Assembly (NCBI GenBank): GCA_001931905.2
Contig: MSJI02000646.1
Span: 86,299 to 150,298, forward strand
From: Cladosporium sp. IMV 00045
Taxonomy: Eukaryota; Ascomycota; Dothideomycetes; Cladosporiales; Cladosporiaceae
DNA length: 64,000 nucleotides
Reading direction: 5' to 3'
The translations under genes were made by a program, and so were the position numbers. Shown one piece after another: positions 51,304 through 63,200 of the stretch (positions are counted from its first letter, which is position 1; every line of letters begins with the position of its first letter). A model generated the notes under the pieces. That model was not told the DNA's origin, ran no database searches, and was given only the letters and a program-made list of their open reading frames with translations.

Positions 51304-53375
51304 TCAAGAAGGGACCCCCTCATAATCCCACCCATCATCGCCCCTCTTACGCCTCCTCTTCGTGTTCCTCCTATTCGACGCACACTTGATGAAAATCGTC
51401 AGCAACGCCAGCACAAAAACAATCACCGCAGCAACAGTCGGGACGATGACGATCCTGCCCTCGCCGACCTGCTGCTCCTGATAAGGGCAGGTGGAATTCT
51501 GCCCGATGACCCAGCAGCGCGCGATGTCCAGGTCGTTGAAATCCACCCACAGCAGCTCGTCGTCGTCCTCCACGTCGTTGGACGCCCGGAACGAGCGCCA
51601 GGTCGAGACGAGGTAGGAGTTTTCCAGCGCCGTGCGCGCCGCTGCGAAACCGTTGTCCGGCCCTCGGCAGGCGTCGTTTGCTTTGGCGTAGGCGACGCGC
51701 GCGTCCGAGATGCTGAAGTCGTAGGCTTGGGAGGGGGAGCGGCAGGCTGCGTGGTGTGAGTTGCTGCAGTCGTGGGCTTGCCAGCGTCGAGAGGTGGCGT
51801 TGAGGACGGCGCAGCGGTTATCGCGCTCGCTGTTGAGTTGCGAGCCGTCGCTGCCGCCGTTGCCGTTGTCTGCGCCGTTGCTGGAGGGGGCGCGGGGTTC
51901 GTTGGGGGCCCAGGACCAGATTGTGCGGAGGGCGTAGGATTTGTAGGGGAGAGGGTCGACGTCTGCGCTGGTGTTGAGGAGGGTGCTGTTGAGGATTGGA
52001 GAGATGCCGCAGTCGGTTAGGTTTCCTGCTTCGGATAGGAGGATTTCGGCCGTGCTGGCGTTGGAGGAGCGGTCGGAAGTGGTTTCGCTTATTGACCATG
52101 AGGAATTCGCACCTGAGACGGAGGGATCGGCGGTGTTGAGTATACACCCGCTGGTGACGTTGCCGTTATTTGCGAAAGAAACGCTTTGCGAGTCTTCTAG
52201 GTAGCCTGGTGGGAAGATTGTGGAGGCATCGCTGGAAAGGTCGTAACCTCTCATTTCGGGATAGATGGTACCGAAGCCAGCTAACATTCGCCTCGCCCTG
52301 GCGAACTCGACAACACTCTCGCTGGGCCAGCCATCTGGTGTTGAGTCGATATTATCGCTCGAGTTTACAGTATAGAACTCTGTATCAGGCGAGTTCGGCT
52401 GACTGACGGTGAACCAACTCCCTGCTGTGTTGAGATTGGCTCGCTGTTCGTGGAAGAGAGAAGGTGTGTATAAATATTGTGAGCTGTTCGCGGCCAGTAA
52501 ACTGCTGAGTAGATTGTTACCTCGGGGTAAATTATCTTCGGATGGCGAAGAGCCCCTCCCATCGGAGTCCGACGCAGGTGCGGCGCTGTGTATATTCAGA
52601 ATAAGATACTTTGTGGTGGCGTTGAGACTATCCTCGGTGCAGGCGAAATGCCCGTCAAGGACACCCAAGAAGTAATGAAAATCCAACTGCGGCGAGCACA
52701 CATAGCCTCCGACACTGAGCAGGGTCTCATCGCTCGGGACCTCTGTGGCTCCAGGTCCCAATCCGTCCACAGTAGATGTCGAATCTTCATGCCCGACCGT
52801 CGCAGTCGATGTTGCGGAGGGAACGCTTGATGGTGAAATTGAAGCCTGACTACTGCGTGACAACAGCGATTGGCCATCTTCGTCCATCTGCCCAGTTTGC
52901 CTAGGCTGCAACCTGGTAATGTCCGTTGACGGAGGGTTCTGTAATCCATCATTCGCCAAGCTAGCGGTGGTCGAACGGATCTGTGATGTCGTCGAGTCCT
53001 GGGTGGTGCTGAGTTGGGGCTGCACGTCACCAAGCTCTACGGGGCAAAAACTCCAGGTAGTCCGGCTGACGTCCCAGTAAAGGTCGACTTCTATTCGGCG
53101 GAAGCCCGCAGCCAGCAAGTTTGATACGCATTTAGTCGTGGACGCGCTATCGTATCGACGGAATGGGAAGCATGCCGGAGTGAGCGACACGCCCGGGACT
53201 GTGACAAAGTTGACTGGCACTGCTGCTGACAAGTCGCGCTGAGACTGTGAAGTGTTAACGATGGACAGGCATTTATTGAGTATGTTTGGTGCAATCGTCC
53301 ACCCACCAGCACTCGGATATAGTCGAGGTCGCCAGGCGACGCGTCTGGATCCGGATTGTAAAGCGAACACGACAT
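51304..53375 (-). CDS. MTC6-like membrane protein
   Basis: MTC6 is named for a telomere-capping genetic interaction in yeast, but the protein is a predicted secretory-pathway membrane protein of unknown biochemical role. Exon 2 (51304-53244) is certain. Exon 1 (53307-53375, 23 residues) is my best model from a GTGGGT donor and a CACAG acceptor. The protein is about 669 aa. The family N-terminal block is SQRDLSAAVPVNFVTVPGV, followed by CFPFRRYDSASTTKCVSNLL and FRRIEVDLYWD. A Ser/Thr-rich region with many N-glycosylation sites comes next, then a Cys-rich C-type-lectin-like module (WSWAPNEPR to ARCWVIGQNSTCPY). One membrane helix (IVIVPTVAAVIVFVLALLTIF) precedes a basic cytosolic tail. The expected signal peptide is not found, so a further upstream exon may exist. 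Confidence 0.82.
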
Positions 53376-56300
53376 GCCGGTCGACAGTCGCACACGTCCG
53401 ATAGATTCACTGAGGCATCATACACGACAAGCGGCGGCGTAAGTGAGGTATGAGATCACGTGGCAAACATGGTGGAGGTGGATTATCGCTAAAGACCAGA
53501 CGCAAGGCTGAAGCGTGAGGTCGTCTTGTGCCCGCCATCCGCTGTGCCTTGCCGCCAACAGCCGGCTTCCCGCAGAATCCCTGATGAAGATCATTCAACT
53601 ACAGTTCTTCACTTTTCTACTTCTCAGGACCACATGCCTCTTTTATTGATGATATAATGCTGTGATAGTCTATCTCACCCTTACTTCCTCACTCATGGAC
53701 GCGGATAGTCATACTAACCCGACCCACCTCGCCTCGAGGTGGGATTAGCACAAGCTGCTTGCCATCCTGAGTGCTCCGCAGCCTTTCGAATAGTATCTCA
53801 CGGGCGCACATATCGACTTTCCATATCCTATAGACCAAATGCCAATCATCATAATGCGTGCTCGGGGCTAGGAAATGCCCCCAGCGTCCGTGGAAACAAT
53901 CCGCTCTCGCAATACAGTACACCTACAAATGGTCCTCTACACGACAGAAAGCTCGTATACACACGACCCAAGTGCAAGCAACGAGCGAACGACGTTTCCA
54001 ACCACGCCGGTGCACGGAGAACATAACGTGCAGCACACACAAACGCCGACTCGGTGCAAACCCACCAGGCGTTCATCATCTGACCTCCAACGAGTCCACT
54101 AAACAAGTCCCCACCGTTTACCAGCTAGTCAGAGGGACCCCTGACTAGAAAATCCTGATCCATGTCGAACTTGGATGTATAGCAGAAGTAGGTCGAAACC
54201 TACTGAGCGAGCAAGCCCACCCAGCCGAGCCAGCACTGATGTAGCGGTGAAGAGGCTCGGACAAAAAGAATACGGGAGGTAGAAAGATCCTGCTCAGGCA
54301 CGCAAGATGGTAACCTCATGCACCCGCCCGCAAAGTTTCAAAGAGGTATCCGCAAGTCGTGTCTCAGCATGCAAATCCTCTATCCACTCAGGAGGCGCAG
54401 TCAGTGTCTGTCTCTCTCTCTCTCCACCGACCTGAAACTGCGCGCCTCCCCCCTCTCCTCACCATCCTCCAACGTCCATACATGCATTTGGAGCGTTCGT
54501 GCGCCCGTGCTCCCATCCACGCTGTGATTGCACGATGTCGTGTTTGTTTATAGTAGTCTATTAGATAGCTCAAGTTATAGCGTCCACGGCGAAAATGCAA
54601 AGTCCACGCGTTCGCTCGCGCGCGCGCGCCACCACCCAACTAAAACTGCCACATGACATGCAAGCACACGCCCGCACAACACCCAAGCTCGAACGTGATT
54701 CCAAAGAGGTAAACTTCAGTGGCTGAGCGAGGACGAACGAGGATGGAAACGCTCTCCCCCAAAGCCCGTGACATCAGCGCAGGAATGGCCGGCCTAGTCG
54801 CGGCAGCGGAAAATTTCCAGCAAACAACGTGATCGACACGTTTTTCTTGCAAGGCCAGGGCCGGAGTCAGAGACGAAGGAAGCTTGGAAAGTGAAAAAGA
54901 CTAACAACGCGCGGGCACGGCTCCTTTTCTCCGATTCTGGGAGGCTACGGAGAACTTCATACACAAGGGCGAAAGTGTAAATAAGGAAAGAAAGGTGCCA
55001 GCGTCGAAGGTGCGTTAGCTTACCATCGTCCGCAGAAAGAGAGAGAGAGAAGGTTTTGCCTGCAAAGTTCTGAGTTTGTTGGCTCTGCTGTGAGACCCGC
55101 GAAAGCGATCTTCCAGCAGCAGCAAGCAGCACCGATGACGGGGATGGGCCTGACAGGGCCACACGCAGAAACCTCCTTTTCTGGGCAACGGCCGTGGGAG
55201 GAAGCGGGTCCGAAGGAGTAAAGAGGGCAAGAAGAATCGGCCAGGGACGACGGGAGGCCGAAAGAAAGAATGAAAGAAAGGTTGTTTTGGGCAAAGCCGT
55301 TTTCTACTCTAAACTCTGCTTTTGCTAGCTAGCTGACAAAAAGATTAAATAGTGGGGTGTTTTGTTTTGGACTTTCCTTGCTGAGCGTGCTTTTTGAGTC
55401 TGAAGTTTTTTACTCTGATGTTCTGCCCTTGTCATTTTGGGGTCTCTGGCTCGCAGTTAGCGCGGGAAGCGAACGTCGAAACGGTCTCCCACGCGGTTCC
55501 TTCTTAGGGCGGACGCTTGCGAGCGACGGTGGCAGGGCTAGCGGGTTTTGAAGGGATGACTGCCAGCCTTGAGGAGTTGAGAGTGCTGTCATCGCTGGAG
55601 CCTACAGGCTCAGTAGCAGTAGCAGTAGTTTGGTACCTCCCCCTATCCTTATTGCTTGACCTCATCGTGGCCCGCCGGAGCAGCGAACGTTAATTTCCGC
55701 GCAGCTGGGAAGTGGAGGTTCTCGACAAGGATGAATTTTTTTTCTTCTCGTTTTCCCTCCCTGTCGACCTCGTGGGAAGGGGGACATGCTAGCGATGGAA
55801 ATAGTAAGATTGCGTTTCGCATGGGGCCTGGTTGGTGTTGGGATCAGCGTTCCGCGTGCGCGGCGAAGGGTGGAGGACATCATCATCAGATAACAGTAGT
55901 CACGGTTGATGGATCGGATGTTGAATTGCGGAGTGGAGAAGGAGGGAGGGAGGGACCACGCACCCGTCATGCAAGCGATGATGAGCGGTGAAGACACGTG
56001 TGAAAGGGGACGCGACGACCGCCGGTGCATCCAAGCATTGCGATCCCTACCGACATGCCTGCGTCGATCATGCGACGATTCAACAGTGGATGCAAGGCTG
56101 GGGTGATGGATGCGAGATGATGAATCAATCGCGTCGGGCAGTATGATGAAAGACAGCCTCAGCAGTATTGAAGCGAACGTGCTACTGGTTGTGTGAAGTA
56201 TCTACTTCGGGTATCTCGAGTGGAAGTCCGGTGTTGCTCGTCGCCAGCGACTCGTGCGGTTCAGAAGAAATGCTATTCCATCGTGCCATGAGATGAAGAG

Positions 56301-56726
56301 ACAAGCAAGCATAGATTGATAGTAGAAATGAAGCAAATCCGTTTGCAATGATGATCGAATTCAAAACCCTTGCCTTCTTGTGTAGAGAGAAAAAGCGAGC
56401 GCTGTGTGGGTATATGCAATAACAGAAAAAGAAAAAGAGACATTGAGAAAAAGAACCCAAAGCCGCCCAACCCGATTTTCCTTTGTGCAGAAAATGAAAC
56501 CCCGCCTCCCAGTGACCTCTTCATGTCGTCACATTTTTTCGGATATTATCATCATACAGAAAGTTACAAAAGTAGTTATGTCCTTTGTTTGGCCAAGAGT
56601 GTTGAGAAGGTATTACGATTACAAGCGAGCGTAGTAGTGCCGTGGTGTAGAGTAGGATGTATGTTGTGGTGTCGATGGCGAAGGCGGCTGGGAAGAAAAG
56701 GCCGATTAAACCCATCAAGGTCGTGT
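53376..56726. other. Long intergenic region between MTC6 and the Myb gene
   Basis: This is about 3.35 kb without a supportable gene. The minus ORF at 54794-55294 (166 aa) is Ser/Arg/Leu-rich and shows no domain. The stretch contains simple sequence: a (CG)n run at about 54616-54629, a GA-rich run near 55035-55050 and AGTAGC repeats near 55610-55628. Part of it is likely the 3' untranslated region of the Myb gene and the 5' side of MTC6. Confidence 0.5.
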
Positions 56727-57962
56727 TCATAAGGTGATGTTGGACAGGCTCATCTTGTCCTTCGGCGAACCTTCGGGGGTGTGAATGGAAGGCACGGGCG
56801 TGCCACGGGCCTGCATGAGCGCCGGGTCGATTGCCAGCTGCATGGGCGACTTGCGGTGTTGCTGGTGCGCGTCAAGCGTGGGCACGGCCAAGTCGGGGAT
56901 TCGAGGCAGCTGGACGCTTTGAGCTGAGGGAGACGGCTGCATCGAATAGCTGCCATGGGCGGCGCGCTGTGGCGTGAAAGCCGGCGCCTGCTGGTATTGC
57001 TGTTGTTGCTGCATCTGGTAGTGCTGCATGGGCGAAGGCTGGCGCGAGATAGGCTGCTGCATGGGCTGCATGTACTGCCTCTGCTGCTGGGCGTGGAACA
57101 TCTGAGGCTGCGCGGGGAGGAAAGGCTCCTGCAGCATTTGCGGTTGCTTCTGCTGATCCTCGTAGCGGGTGATTTGCATGGTAGGGACTTGGAAGTCGGC
57201 CTCGCTGGCGAAGACATTAGGCGTTCCCAGGCTGAGCTGGGGAGCGGCCGATTGACGACGATCGTTGCGGTTGCCCGAGAGAGGAGGGAGCTCAATGGGA
57301 GATCCGTTGTTGTGAGGTGAACGTCCAGAGATCGAAGAACGGTCAGATACCATCGAAGGAGCACCGTCGGCGGACATCTGAGAGTAGGTCGATGGCGAAG
57401 GAAGAGGGGTCTCGACAAGCCCTTGTCGGATTGCGTGTGCATTAGAGGGCAGACTCATGTGTTGAGGGAACTGCATCTGAGGCTGCTGGTACATGGGCTG
57501 CTGGAAGTACTGTTGAGGCATCTGAGGGGCCTGAGGAGCCTGGAAACCAGCGGGCATCTGAGGGTGGTTTAGGGTAGGGACGGTCTGCTGTTGAGTGGAT
57601 TGGCGAACGCTGACTTCCTGACGACGGTGGTTGTTGCTGCGACGGCGACGGTTCATTCCACCGTTCCACCAGTTCTTGACAGCGTTGTCACTGCGGCCGC
57701 GCAGACGACGGGCGATCTCGGCCCATCGCTTGCCCATCTCGGCGACCATCTGCTCGATGAGAACACCCTCCTCGGGAGTGATGGGGTCATGGTTGAGGTT
57801 AGGCTTGAGGTTCTGGTGGAAACGCTCGCGACACTGCTTAGGCGAGCGAGTGCCAATGGTCGATGAGATGCGGACCCAGTTGTGGGCGCCGTGCAGGTTG
57901 ACGAGGTGAAGTAGGTACTGGTCCTCGGTGGCGGACCAGGGTCCTCTCTTGTGCTGAGGCAT
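56727..57962 (-). CDS. R2R3 Myb transcription factor, FlbD/RCA-1 type
   Basis: This is a DNA-binding regulator; relatives control conidiation and other developmental steps in ascomycetes. It is a single exon of 411 aa. Two Myb repeats lie at the extreme N-terminus. R2 is HKRGPWSATEDQYLLHLV to KQCRERFHQNL. R3 is ITPEEGVLIEQMVAEMGKRW to SDNAVKNWWNG, with the regularly spaced Trp residues. A basic patch (MNRRRRSNNHRR) follows. The rest (about 120-411) is Gln-, Pro- and Met-rich and disordered, of activation-domain character. The domain call is firm; orthology to FlbD rather than to a related Myb (for example Myt2 or Myb1) needs a tree. It has unusually long non-coding flanks on both sides. Confidence 0.88.
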   Translation of the reverse strand: MPQHKRGPWSATEDQYLLHLVNLHGAHNWVRISSTIGTRSPKQCRERFHQNLKPNLNHDPITPEEGVLIEQMVAEMGKRWAEIARRLRGRSDNAVKNWWNGGMNRRRRSNNHRRQEVSVRQSTQQQTVPTLNHPQMPAGFQAPQAPQMPQQYFQQPMYQQPQMQFPQHMSLPSNAHAIRQGLVETPLPSPSTYSQMSADGAPSMVSDRSSISGRSPHNNGSPIELPPLSGNRNDRRQSAAPQLSLGTPNVFASEADFQVPTMQITRYEDQQKQPQMLQEPFLPAQPQMFHAQQQRQYMQPMQQPISRQPSPMQHYQMQQQQQYQQAPAFTPQRAAHGSYSMQPSPSAQSVQLPRIPDLAVPTLDAHQQHRKSPMQLAIDPALMQARGTPVPSIHTPEGSPKDKMSLSNITL

Positions 57963-58708
57963 GATTGCTAAAGCCGTTGAGGTGTGGTATTATTGTATGG
58001 CTGTAAAAGGAATGGAAGACTCGAGGGTAGTCAGCAACGGGGTCGTTGGAGTTGAGGTGGCAACGAGACCGATGAGCGTCTCGAGATCGTTTTGTCGGTT
58101 GTGCCGGCTGTAGAGAGCGTGGGAGTGCGGTGGAAGGGAATGGATGTGATGTGATGTGAAAGCGGGACGAAGGATGCAAACGGGCGAGCGTACCTTTTGA
58201 CAGTTGAAGTGTAAGACGAGTGTCGCAAGTCGGGAGCGTTTGGGTTGGCCGTTAAAGCACAACTGTGATGGCGGGCACAACGGCAGTTCAAATGCTTGTG
58301 GTAGGCCTCCTGGATGGGTTAGGTGGTACGGTGCATCTGAACACTTTCGCGCGCGATGTGAATCAGGGCGAAGGGGCCAAGAGGAGCGTTGCAGCGGTAA
58401 TTTGGATTGGCTCCGGACTGGGACGTCGCTATGTCGTGAGAGCTTCGGGCGCTATCGTCACGCCCGGTAGATCCAACTCTAAGCGCAGCACGGGTGCAGT
58501 GGAGTATGCGCTGAGGGGCTGACCCAAGACAGCAGCCCACGGACGTTGTTCGCGCGCAGACGGCGCCAATGCGAGTCAACGGCGCGGGAAGTAGTGTCGT
58601 TGATCAAGCACTCGAGGGGTTGACGTGGTCAGCGGCTTGCTAACTTGCTGGTGGTGCAGGCGGTGGTGCACTGGTGCAGGTAGTCGTGTGGTAGTGCTGC
58701 TGCCAGAG

Positions 58709-58732
58709 CTGGTAGCGCTGCCAGTGCACTGG
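58709..58732. repeat. Adjacent palindromes in a cryptic GGTAGTGC/GGTGCA repeat tract
   Basis: CCAGTGCACTGG (58721-58732) is a perfect 12-bp palindrome. It overlaps CTGGTAGCGCTGCCAG (58709-58724), a 16-bp palindrome with one mismatched pair. Both sit in a tract (about 58640-58780) of degenerate TGGTAGTGC and TGGTGCA units, about 700 bp upstream of the Myb start. Confidence 0.5.
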
Positions 58733-60195
58733 TAGTAGGAGTATCTAACAGTAGCGGTAGTGCCAGTTGGACGAATGTGTGGTAGAGGTGGCGTGTGTGT
58801 CTGGAGCAACGGCGAGGACAGTGGTGGGTGGTAGGTGGTCTGGCGGCGAGGGTGAGTACGCTGCTGCTGGTCCAAAAGGACTAACGTCCCTCTGCTATAG
58901 GAGGAGGTAGAGAGACTCTTGCAGGCTGGGAGGAGAACGTGCGGAAAGACTGCTACAGCCCTCGACGCCGGTGTGGTCTAGTATATGGCACAGTACATAG
59001 ACGCTCTGGCGGCCCATCCAGACGTCGGGAGAGGCTCTCTGGTATACATACCTCTCGTGCATACAATCCAATGCAGTACCGTGGTCAGAGACCCCGGCAG
59101 GGCAGGTCAGGCTCAGGCAGGTCAAAGCCTGCTCGCACGCCCACCGCACGCCGTCCGTGCCCTGGACCTAGGCGATCCAGCAGGGTGGGAAAAGATGTGA
59201 GCAGGGGTGGTGTTGTTGGTATCGGGCCCGTCATGCGCGCTGCCGGGCCATGGGCGAGGGAGGCAAGAGTGGTGATGCACCTTGCTGTCCAGGGCCATCC
59301 ATGCTTGCCGACTGCATCCAGGAGGCAGGCAGGCAGGTCTACAGCAGCAGCACCATCACAGCAGCATTCCCACCACCACACTACCCTGCCTCGCCTGCCC
59401 CGGCAGCCTGGCATATGCGAGGAGACGAGGCCAGCAGCCTCTGCTCCCTGCCCTCTCGCCTCGCCCATCCCTCCTATAGCACGGTGCAGTCCTGCACTGC
59501 ATATACTCTGAGCATCGTCACCACCCCCCAGGCCCACTCTTGACAGGCTTGTCCTGTAGCTCTGCTCGGAAGGGAGCGAACTGGCCGGCAGACGTCTTTG
59601 CTGCAGCGATCGTCAACGCCTCCTTCCGAGCGTGTCAGTTGCACGACCGCGTCAGGCGTAGTGCGATCTGAATCTCAGAGTGTAATAGCTGCTCTCGGAT
59701 GGGCTGCCTGCACCCATACCCAGCGCGCTCCTCGTCCCGAGGGCGCTTCCCACGAGAATGGGCCGACTGACCGCAACATGGCTGCTCCGCAGCACATTCT
59801 GCAGTGCGTGTTCTTACACGCACCGGCAACACATGCCATGCCTCCGCTCATCAATCTTGTGCTCCCTCCTCGGCGCCCGCGAGCCACGCTGCCGGACTCT
59901 AGACAGGCGCCGACAGCCAGTGCGGTGGGCACCCTCCATGCCATGCTGTTTCCCAATCGGTACACCACCTGACGAGCGTTCCCAGTAGGCGCTCGCTCCA
60001 CATCCCATGCCTGTGGGTGCCGTCGGCGAAAACGCCTAGGATCACCCGCCGTTGCTGCCGAATGCGGACGAGGCTGGCAGGGGTGTGGCCGGTTTGGTCA
60101 GGGCCTCTGCCTTTGCGGGCAGCCACACTGGTCGCTTTGGGCGCGAGATTGCATTATTAAGGGGGCAGCGCGAGATGTCTTGCATTCTGCAAGAC

Positions 60196-60220
60196 AGCAT
60201 AGCATAAGATAGCATAGCAT
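60196..60220. repeat. Short tandem repeat (AGCAT)5
   Basis: Five pentamers stand in a row: AGCAT, AGCAT, AAGAT, AGCAT, AGCAT, with one variant unit in the middle. It is a simple microsatellite. Confidence 0.8.
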
Positions 60221-63200
60221 ATGTAGGCCTGCGCCATAGCCTAACCGTCGTCCGTCTTACAGGCCTGCGGCAGAGCGAGACATGGCATTTCGGCAGCGAG
60301 CGAGAGGGATTGATGGCAGCCGTTGCGGCCTCGCGCGAGAGGTAGCGCAGGGGCAGCGTTCGCCCGTTGCTAACTGTAAGATGACGGCGAAGATCCTCAT
60401 GTATGTATCTGTGCTGACGATCATCCGCACGCGGCAACGGTCTGGCGGCGTTGCGCGTTGTGCTGTGCTATCGCCACTACTACTTCTCTGACTACGCCAG
60501 GCACAGCATGCAAATCAGATGCTGAAGAGTGGCGACGCTCCTACTGGGCGCGCCTGCGAGCGAGCGAGCGAGCGAGCAGGCTATACCACTACACGCCCGC
60601 CGGCGCCCGTGACAATGCGCCTACTGGCACCGGCTTCACAACGGGATGCCCTGTACCTTGCTGGTCTGATGCAGACCATGGCTGGTCGAGTCTCGTCGAC
60701 CATCGTCGAAGCCGGAGGCCATCGGCAGAGATGTTCGAGGAACGTGCGTACAGTCAGCTGGACGAGGACATGGGCCTAGTATTTGGAATGAAACCCCGGT
60801 CCACTGCATTTCACAAAACAAGGTTAGCGGAGTTTAGAGGCCTCTGAATCGTGGACGCGTTCTGAGCTTGCACCAGTACCTGCGCACGGCCACACGAGCG
60901 GTCAACAGACAAACGGCGCACCGGGGTCACGGAGTTGTCTACGAGCAGAGTTGCAGTTTTTAGTTTGCCTGATACTGAGACTCGATGGCGGTGGTGTTGT
61001 AGCAGGGCGCCACACCTTCTCCACCACCGCCTCCTTCAACGGACAGACAGACAACGGTTATCCCTTTGCCATGCTTAGCCCTCATGATCTGCCTTGCGTG
61101 GAGACTACTACTCTAACAGACTTCACGCAAGCAGGCAGTCTTTATCGGCCGTGCCCTATAGGACAGGGCAAATAGTGTCCAGCATGATAGATCTCCTTGC
61201 AATCCGCTCTTCTTCAAAGGTGCCCTAGCCACTACGTGGCCCACGCAGATGCAGTAGGCTATAGCTCTGCCAGCCTTCTGCCATCTCATTCTTTGGTACG
61301 GTCCTTTTCAGGCTGAGACACACGCGCTGCTATACGCATACCGCCTCTTCTTCTCCATGTCGCCGTTGACTTCGACTCTCGCAATTTGGCGCGCCTTTCT
61401 GGACAGGGGAAACAACAGGCGCGAGAGCTATACTGTAAACAAAAGGCCAGGGGTTGCAACAAAATCCCAGGCCGCGCCGTCGTCTATCTGTGTCGTGTTT
61501 GATGAACAAACCGCCCGACTCGTGTCCCCAGCATACTTGCTCACTACTCCTCTCCGAACTACGTCCACAAACCATACACGCCATCCATCGTCCCACACCG
61601 TTCCCCATGCCTGCAGATCAAACAACGACCAAAGACTATGACCCTGTGGCACAGTCTACTCGCAATAGTCTGACGAGCCTCTGCAGCCCACGAATCGTCG
61701 GCAGCAGCGCCAGTAATGCAGAGGAGCCAGTGCTGCCCTGCCTTCCGACTGGGTCAAGCAAAAGTCGCGACTATATGTTTGTAACTTGTCCTAGCCGGCC
61801 CTCTCACGACTCGTTCAGATGCCAACGGTGCAAACTACCCTGATGAACACGCACGGCGGGCAGATCACCGCACTCCATCGCTGCAGACCCATGCCCAATC
61901 ACAGCCCGCAGCGGCGACGGGCGCTTCTCGCATGTCGACCATACCCACTTTTGGCCCTCCCAAGCGAAGGCTCGGTATGCACCAGCATCAATCTGCGCGC
62001 GGGATGATCTTGCAGAAGAAACCGTCGGGCGCCGCTACCGCTATCCCCAGATCTCCACCCACCCTGCCGGGTCATGTCGTTCTCATTAGAGACCGGGCGT
62101 GCGTCTGGTGCCGTTGGCCATAAAATTGACCATCGTCTCGGCCACCGCAGGCGCATGCCCTTCTTGCTATTTTGAGACGTCGACGGACTCGACGCGCAGC
62201 CTTGCAGCTGTGCCCTGATAACCCCATCTTCGCTAAGGTAAAGAAAAATCATCAGGTCACTTACAACTGCCGCAGGCAAGCCAATCAGCGCTCCAACACG
62301 CCAGATCGCAGAGACTTCCTAGCCAGGGCTTTCGAGGACGCGATCCCCCAAACCCACGCTTCTCGAGAGCTCCAGCCGTTCATCGCAGCACCACCACCTC
62401 CAGCCCTGTGCTACGGCGCTCAGGCGAGTCATGACTCCAATAGACTGATATAATCACGTGCACAGATGCAGACAAATGTCAGCCAGCAATATACAGTAGT
62501 ATGGGCCAGGCACAAGGCCGCCTAATGAGAGGCGCTGACGTACCGACAGGCCGTCGAATGGCACCATCTCTGCACTTGTGCTCGATCGGCCTGTCTATAT
62601 CATCATCACAATTTTAGATTGAAAATCCGCAACCCTGCAAGCCTCGAATGGAAGACCCTCCACGCTACTCGAACTCAGATCTGGCAATCACAGCACGCTG
62701 CCTTGGCACGAGCATTGGGTTTCGCCCAGTTTGCGCCCGTTAGCAAGCCCGCCGCGCTCATCTTCACTCCTGTCTGCCTCAATGCCGGTCCGGGAATCCT
62801 GCGACAGCTCGGGCCGTTTATCTCTCTTCCTTTTCGCCTATCATCGAACTGACGACACTCAAACTCTCTAACCGGGGCGCGACAGGGTCCCTTACTAGTG
62901 TTTCCTCGTCGACGAAGGGTTCATGATTCTCCATGGCACCAACTGGCAGCACTTCAAGCCCGCTCGGCCGATGGTCGGAGGAGCGTAGATGAAACGAACC
63001 TGACCGTGAAGAGCATGTGTATCTTGCAAGGGATGATCTGTCATGATTGCCAGTCATGCGGGTGTGCATTCTCACGGCTATCAGGAAGAGATGCAACTGG
63101 TCCTTCTATCAAGTCGGCAAGCCTGCCTAGAGGTCGTCAGGAATGTCGCCCTGTCTAGCGACCACTTGGCGCCATCCTCGCCTAATTCCCCATCTGATTG

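Noticed and set aside
54794..55294. 166-aa minus ORF with a hydrophobic start
   Set aside because: It is Ser/Arg/Leu-rich and shadowed by other frames, with no domain; probably non-coding flank.
58939..59511. 190-aa plus ORF in the gene-free region
   Set aside because: It is composed almost only of Arg, Pro, Ser, Ala and His, with a competing ORF on the other strand and no splice sites leading to conserved sequence.
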